Of a DNA stretch of 43,786 bases, positions 40,329 through 43,786 are shown piece after piece. The position numbers and the translations under genes were made by a program. Source of the DNA: an uncultured Rikenellaceae bacterium. Its GTDB lineage: Bacteria; Bacteroidota; Bacteroidia; Bacteroidales; Rikenellaceae. The stretch covers positions 1-43,786 of the forward strand of contig CAJTLO010000010.1 of assembly GCA_910577285.1 (NCBI GenBank), in the 5' to 3' direction. A model generated the notes under the pieces. It had not been told where the DNA came from, searched no databases, and worked only from the letters and a program-made list of their open reading frames with translations. Position 1 is the first letter of the stretch; each line of letters begins with the position of its first letter.

Positions 40329-41060
40329 ATGAAAAGAGCATTCAAGAACAAATCGTGGTGGAACAACATGTCGGCCAACTTCGTGGGCGCATTCCTCGGC
40401 ATCGTCGTCACCTTCGGTACGACCGCCGTGATCGACCGGCACTCCCGCAAGGAGATGGCCCGCCGGTCGGAGCTGATCGCCATCGCGCACCTCGACAACG
40501 ACATCATGGAACTGGAAGAGAAATTCGCCGACATGCGCACGCTGGACAGCCTCTACACGTTCGTGTCCGACCGCTATCCCGACAGGCTCGGCGAGATCGA
40601 CACCGACACCCTCGTCCGGCTGTGCATCTCCATGACCTCCCCCCACTTCTTCCTGGGTAACCCGTCGGCCGAGAGCGCCTTTTCCAACAGCATGGAAACA
40701 TGGCGCAACTTCTCCGACCTCAACCTGCTCTACTCCATCAATTCCTGCTTCTCGCTGAAAAACACGATCCTCGATTTCTACCATACCGTCACGGAATACC
40801 ACGCCGCCGCCTTCGACCGGGCCTTTGAAACGCAGGCGTTCGACAGCTACTCCGATCCGGAGGAGATCGTCCGCACCTACCTCGGCAATCCCGCCACGAG
40901 GAATTTCCTGCAGATCCACCACATGTACTCCCTCCTGCTTCCCGAACTGACCGGCCTGCTCAAGGAGGAGAACAACGCCAACAAAGCGCAGACGGGAATC
41001 ACCGACAACGAACTGCACGCCCTCTTCCCGAACATCTACACCGACACGACCGAACGATAG
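40329..41060 (+). CDS. Membrane-anchored protein of unknown function
   Basis: A 243-residue protein with one N-terminal membrane segment (about residues 15-36, MSANFVGAFLGIVVTFGTTAV) preceded by a basic MKRAFKNKSWWNN, so the rest is probably outside the membrane on the periplasmic side. The mature part is mainly helical: RRSELIAIAHLDNDIMELEEKF, SDRYPDRLGEIDTDTL, SSCFSLKNTILDFYHTVTEYHA and HMYSLLLPELTGLLKEENNA. No motif is recognised. It sits between the DUF1524 remnant and the HPrK-like kinase gene, 30 bases before the latter, and is likely co-transcribed with it. Whether it belongs to the peptide system is unknown. Confidence 0.72.
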   Translation: MKRAFKNKSWWNNMSANFVGAFLGIVVTFGTTAVIDRHSRKEMARRSELIAIAHLDNDIMELEEKFADMRTLDSLYTFVSDRYPDRLGEIDTDTLVRLCISMTSPHFFLGNPSAESAFSNSMETWRNFSDLNLLYSINSCFSLKNTILDFYHTVTEYHAAAFDRAFETQAFDSYSDPEEIVRTYLGNPATRNFLQIHHMYSLLLPELTGLLKEENNANKAQTGITDNELHALFPNIYTDTTER

Positions 41061-41090
41061 CCCCACTCCGCACAGCCAAAACCGCACCGA

Positions 41091-41999
41091 ATGATCTACC
41101 TACAGGTAGCCGGACAAACCTTCGGCATCCAGACCACGAAACAGGAAGCCATGTTCCGCCGTATGGCCCGAAACTACGGTCCCTTCATGACGACCGGCGA
41201 CACGCCGCCCGCACCGCTGCTCTTCACGGCGGATATCGACCGCCCCGTTCCCCCGCTCCGGGGCGAACCGCTCCGGGTTTTCGACTACGCCCTGACCGAG
41301 GACTCGGCCCGGCTGTCCATCTACCGGGAGGGATACATCCTCGCCGTAACCCATGCGGCGAGCGGCAAAACCTTCTCGATGGCCTATCCCCTGCGGAGGG
41401 AAGGCACCGAAGCTTCCCGCTTTCCGGCCGACCTCACCATCCAGGGCATCGCCCCTCCGGGACATATCCTCGACCACCTGCTCGTCTTCGCCCTGTCGGT
41501 TGCCGGCATCGACCGCGGCGTACTGCTTATCCACGCCTCGACGGTGGTTTGCCGCGAACGGGCGGTGATGTTCCTCGCCGAGTCGGGAACCGGCAAATCC
41601 ACCCACTCGCGGATGTGGCTCGAACACATCGCAGGCACCGCCCTGCTCAACGACGACGCCCCCGCGGTGGTTCTCTCTCCCGACGGCAGCGCACGGGTCT
41701 ACGGCACGCCCTGGAGCGGCAAGACCCCCTGCTACCGGGCGGAAAGCTACCCCCTGGCCGCCCTGGTCCGTATCCGGCGTGCCCACAGCAACCGGGCAGC
41801 CCGCCAACACACGCTCCAGGCTTTCGGGGCACTCCTTCCCTCGTGCCTCCCCACCTTTCAGCAGGACGAGCCCATGCTCGACAAACTGTGCAACACCCTC
41901 TCGCCCCTACTCGCCGCCACGCCGGTCTTCCTGCTGGACTGCCTTCCCGATGCCGACGCAGCGAGGGTATGCTGCAAGGCCGTCTTCGGCGACCTATAA
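41091..41999 (+). CDS. HPrK-like serine kinase of RiPP-type clusters
   Basis: A 302-residue protein whose C-terminal half matches HPr-kinase-like proteins. After the N-terminal beta region (GQTFGIQTTKQEAMFRRMAR) it shows LIHASTVVCRERAVMFLAES, the P-loop GTGKST at 166-171 with SRMW, and then LLNDDAPAVVLSPDG and TPWSGKTPCYRAESYPLAAL, equivalents of the kinase core. In paeninodin-type lasso peptide clusters such a kinase phosphorylates the precursor C-terminal Ser. Here no substrate peptide is seen. Companion genes (PqqD, peptidase, exporter) support a RiPP-type role, but it could also phosphorylate an unrelated protein. No HPr or PTS genes are in view. Confidence 0.86.
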   Translation: MIYLQVAGQTFGIQTTKQEAMFRRMARNYGPFMTTGDTPPAPLLFTADIDRPVPPLRGEPLRVFDYALTEDSARLSIYREGYILAVTHAASGKTFSMAYPLRREGTEASRFPADLTIQGIAPPGHILDHLLVFALSVAGIDRGVLLIHASTVVCRERAVMFLAESGTGKSTHSRMWLEHIAGTALLNDDAPAVVLSPDGSARVYGTPWSGKTPCYRAESYPLAALVRIRRAHSNRAARQHTLQAFGALLPSCLPTFQQDEPMLDKLCNTLSPLLAATPVFLLDCLPDADAARVCCKAVFGDL

Positions 42000-42001
42000 A
42001 C

Positions 42002-42039
42002 CGATCGCGGCGAAGGAGAATAATCCTTCGCCGCGATCG
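42002..42039. terminator. Shared terminator of the HPrK-like gene and pth
   Basis: Perfect 16-bp inverted repeat (42002-42017 with 42024-42039) around a 6-base loop, between convergent stops at 41999 and 42076. Confidence 0.85.
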
Positions 42040-42075
42040 ATTCATCCGCACCGCAGTACGTGCCTGCGATGATCG

Positions 42076-42708
42076 TTACGCTCCGCCTCCGGGCTTACCG
42101 CCCTCCTTTACCGAACGGGCGGAACCCTCTGCCGAAACACCCACGCCCTTCTTGTTGAAGAGATTCATGGTACGCTCCACCCCCTGGGTCCCAAAGGAAA
42201 GCACCGCCTCCACGGCCGTTTCTATCACGCCGCGCAACGTCTCCTTCTCCTCCGGCAGCCACTCGCCGAGCACGTAATCCACCTGTTGTCCCTGACGGAA
42301 ATCGTGTCCTATCCCGCACCGGAGGCGCGGATAGGCATTCGTTCCCGTACAGGCATCTATGCTCTTGAGACCGTTATGACCTCCGTCGTTTCCGCGGGCA
42401 CGCAGACGCAGCGTTCCCAGCGGCAGCGCCAGGTCGTCGAGCACGACGAGCATTCCGGTCGGCTCCACCTTCTCCTTCTGGAGCCAGTAGCGCACCGCAT
42501 TGCCGCTGTTGTTCATATAGGTGGAGGGCTTGAGGAGCACGAACGTGCGCCCCTTGAACCGCACCTCCGCCACATCGCCGTAACGTTCCGTCCTGAAAAC
42601 AGCGTTGGATGCCGCAGCAAGGGCATCCAACACTTTGAAACCTATGTTATGCCGGGTCTCGGCATATTCGGAACCTATGTTCCCGAGCCCGACGATCAGA
42701 TATTTCAT
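42076..42708 (-). CDS. pth: Peptidyl-tRNA hydrolase
   Basis: A 210-residue Pth. Signature segments are LIVGLGNIGSEYAETRHNIG with the catalytic His (RHNIGF), KPSTYMNNSG with the conserved Asn, VLDDLALPLGTLRLRARGND and GGHNGLKSI with the base-binding His. The C-terminus is about 15 residues longer than in E. coli and ends in a Gly-rich stretch. The enzyme recycles peptidyl-tRNA released by drop-off. It lies 29 bases after the rplY stop and is most likely transcribed with it, an association seen in many bacteria. Confidence 0.97.
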   Translation of the reverse strand: MKYLIVGLGNIGSEYAETRHNIGFKVLDALAAASNAVFRTERYGDVAEVRFKGRTFVLLKPSTYMNNSGNAVRYWLQKEKVEPTGMLVVLDDLALPLGTLRLRARGNDGGHNGLKSIDACTGTNAYPRLRCGIGHDFRQGQQVDYVLGEWLPEEKETLRGVIETAVEAVLSFGTQGVERTMNLFNKKGVGVSAEGSARSVKEGGKPGGGA

Positions 42709-42737
42709 CTATTCAATCGCTCTCTTGCGAAGGTTCG

Positions 42738-43322
42738 CTATTTACCGGCGGCTGCGGCAGCTGCGGCACCACGTGCGGCACGGGTCATGATGACGGCGCA
42801 CACGGAAGTCGTAGCCGGGGTAAGCAGCGTGAGGTTATCGTATTTCAGGTCGCCCACGAAGATCGACTTACCGATAGCGAGGTTGGTGATATCCACTTCG
42901 AGGAAGTCGGGCAGGTTCTCCACCTGACCGCTGATGCGCAGTTTACGCTTCTGTACGGTCAGCTTACCGCCGAGCTTCACACCCTCCGAGTTACCCACGA
43001 TCTTCACGGGAACGTCGATGGCAACGGGTTTGCCGGGCAGTACGCGGAAGAAATCCACATGCATGGGGTAATCCTTCACCGGGTGGAACTGTACGTCGCG
43101 CATAACGGCCATTTCGGTCTTGCCGTCGATGTCGAGCTCCACGATGTAGGAGTTGGGCGTGTAGAGCAGCGGCTTCATCTCCTTTTCATCGAGCGAGAAG
43201 TGAACGGGTTCCTCGTGACCGCCGTAAACGATCGCAGGTACACGGCCTTCGCGGCGTACGTTCTTGCTACCCTTCTTGCCGAAATCCTCACGACGGGCGC
43301 CTTTAATCTTGATAGTTTCCAT
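42738..43322 (-). CDS. rplY: 50S ribosomal protein L25 / general stress protein Ctc
   Basis: A 194-residue, two-domain L25 (TL5/Ctc type). The N-terminal RNA-binding part shows IKGARREDFGKKGSKNVRRE and VPAIVYGGHEEPVHFS; the middle has ELDIDGKTEMAVMRDVQFHPV, and the C-terminal domain runs from about residue 95 (VAIDVPVKIVGNSEGVKLGG, LEVDITNLAIGKSIFVGDL). The end is an Ala-rich tail (TRAARGAAAAAAAGK). L25 binds 5S rRNA in the large subunit. It is the first gene of the rplY-pth unit, preceded by a good promoter. Confidence 0.97.
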   Translation of the reverse strand: METIKIKGARREDFGKKGSKNVRREGRVPAIVYGGHEEPVHFSLDEKEMKPLLYTPNSYIVELDIDGKTEMAVMRDVQFHPVKDYPMHVDFFRVLPGKPVAIDVPVKIVGNSEGVKLGGKLTVQKRKLRISGQVENLPDFLEVDITNLAIGKSIFVGDLKYDNLTLLTPATTSVCAVIMTRAARGAAAAAAAGK

Positions 43323-43441
43323 TGTATTGTTATTTGTTTAAGTTACACTCGGGCGGTACTCATGCGACCTCCTCCGTTCCGACCGGGCCTCGGCCCGATG
43401 CTGCGCGAACGTACCGGCCGCCTCCATTCCGCCTGCGGGCG

Positions 43442-43472
43442 CAAAGATAAAGCGTTTTCCCCGAACAAACAA
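43442..43472 (-). promoter_or_regulatory. Promoter of rplY-pth
   Basis: On the minus strand a TTG (43470-43472), 20 bases, TATCTTTG (43442-43449), 120 bases before the rplY ATG. The flanking AAACAAGCAAGC-type repeats (about 43464-43490) are a low-complexity patch. Confidence 0.7.
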
Positions 43473-43623
43473 GCAAGCAAACAAGCAAATAAACCGAGCC
43501 GACGAACGCTGCCGCCGGAGCGACCGCCCCGACGACGACCGAAAGCCCCGGCCGCTCCGGCCACGCACGGGACGTAAATCGGGACACCGCGCATCGTTTT
43601 TTTAATTTTTTTTCGCTTTCGAC

Positions 43624-43653
43624 TTGCATTCTCAGAAAAAACACCTACATTTG
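43624..43653 (+). promoter_or_regulatory. Promoter of tRNA-Leu
   Basis: TTG (43624-43626), 19 bases, TACATTTG (43646-43653), about 65 bases before the tRNA start. Confidence 0.75.
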
Positions 43654-43719
43654 CACACCCTTTCGGGAAAACAAGTTCATAAGCATGATGAAAGCCGGTA
43701 GCGTTCAGCAACGGCAAAA

Positions 43720-43786
43720 GCCCAGGTGGTGGAATTGGTAGACACGCTACTTTGAGGGGGTAGTGCCGGTTACGGCGTGTGAGTTC
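43720..43786 (+). tRNA. tRNA-Leu (anticodon GAG), 3' part cut by the window edge
   Basis: The 5' acceptor strand GCCCAGG, the D arm GTGG...GACAC and the anticodon stem CTACT/GGTAG with loop TTGAGGG (anticodon 43754-43756) are visible, followed by the start of the long variable arm (TGCCGGTTACGGCGTG) typical of class II tRNAs. The T arm and the 3' acceptor strand are outside the window. Confidence 0.93.

Noticed and set aside
43464..43495. AAGCAAAC-type repeats read as a CRISPR or satellite
   Set aside because: Only two short 12-base near-repeats with no spacers; low-complexity promoter flank.

Overview
The window looks like a chromosomal segment from a GC-rich member of the Bacteroidales, most likely an Alistipes-like Rikenellaceae. 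Three things point this way: many TAnnTTTG (-7) promoter boxes with an upstream TTTG/TTG (-33), the gene content (BACON lipoproteins, DUF3575 and other small outer-membrane barrels ending in Phe, PqqD/HPrK-like genes), and the high GC content. The genus is an inference. Most genes are short transcription units closed by strong intrinsic hairpins, with long GC-rich gaps in which I see no convincing genes.

Layout. 1-3 kb: the end of a flavodoxin-like reductase, a frameshifted Vat/CatB-type acetyltransferase, a SRAP protein and a small membrane protein. 3-10 kb: a glycerolipid acyltransferase, a pyruvate/oxaloacetate carboxyltransferase with two biotinyl domains, a DUF3575 barrel, mscL and a porin whose promoter abuts its start codon. 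10-15.6 kb: tRNA-Met(CAT), a lone phage-repressor-like protein without the S24 Ser/Lys dyad, and nrdDG (class III ribonucleotide reductase) behind a cobalamin riboswitch. 15.7-18.1 kb: a tight GNAT / IbrA-like PAPS-reductase-fold / IbrB-like ParB operon, one of the two most interesting loci. 18.4-27.2 kb: a GH2-like protein with no recognisable catalytic Glu, an orphan HsdR-N nuclease domain, an outer-membrane protein, a ROK regulator-GNAT pair, a small barrel, an unusual CAT tRNA, a coiled-coil orphan and slyD. 27.4-36.2 kb: gcvP with duplicated promoter repeats, two BACON lipoproteins, a TGS/uridine-kinase-like nucleoside kinase and tRNA-Lys.

36.3-42 kb is accessory-like: a frameshifted winged-helix remnant, an ABC exporter overlapping in function with an adjacent S24/S26 peptidase, an array of about four 73-bp repeats each carrying a -7 box, a PqqD-like peptide-recognition protein, a broken DUF1524 (GmrSD-type) nuclease tail, a membrane-anchored unknown and an HPrK-like kinase. 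Exporter, peptidase, PqqD and kinase together resemble the accessory set of a ribosomal-peptide (RiPP) pathway, but no precursor or cyclase is visible. The window closes with pth and rplY (housekeeping, minus strand) and the start of tRNA-Leu(GAG).

All calls come from reading the sequence and translations; no database search was run.
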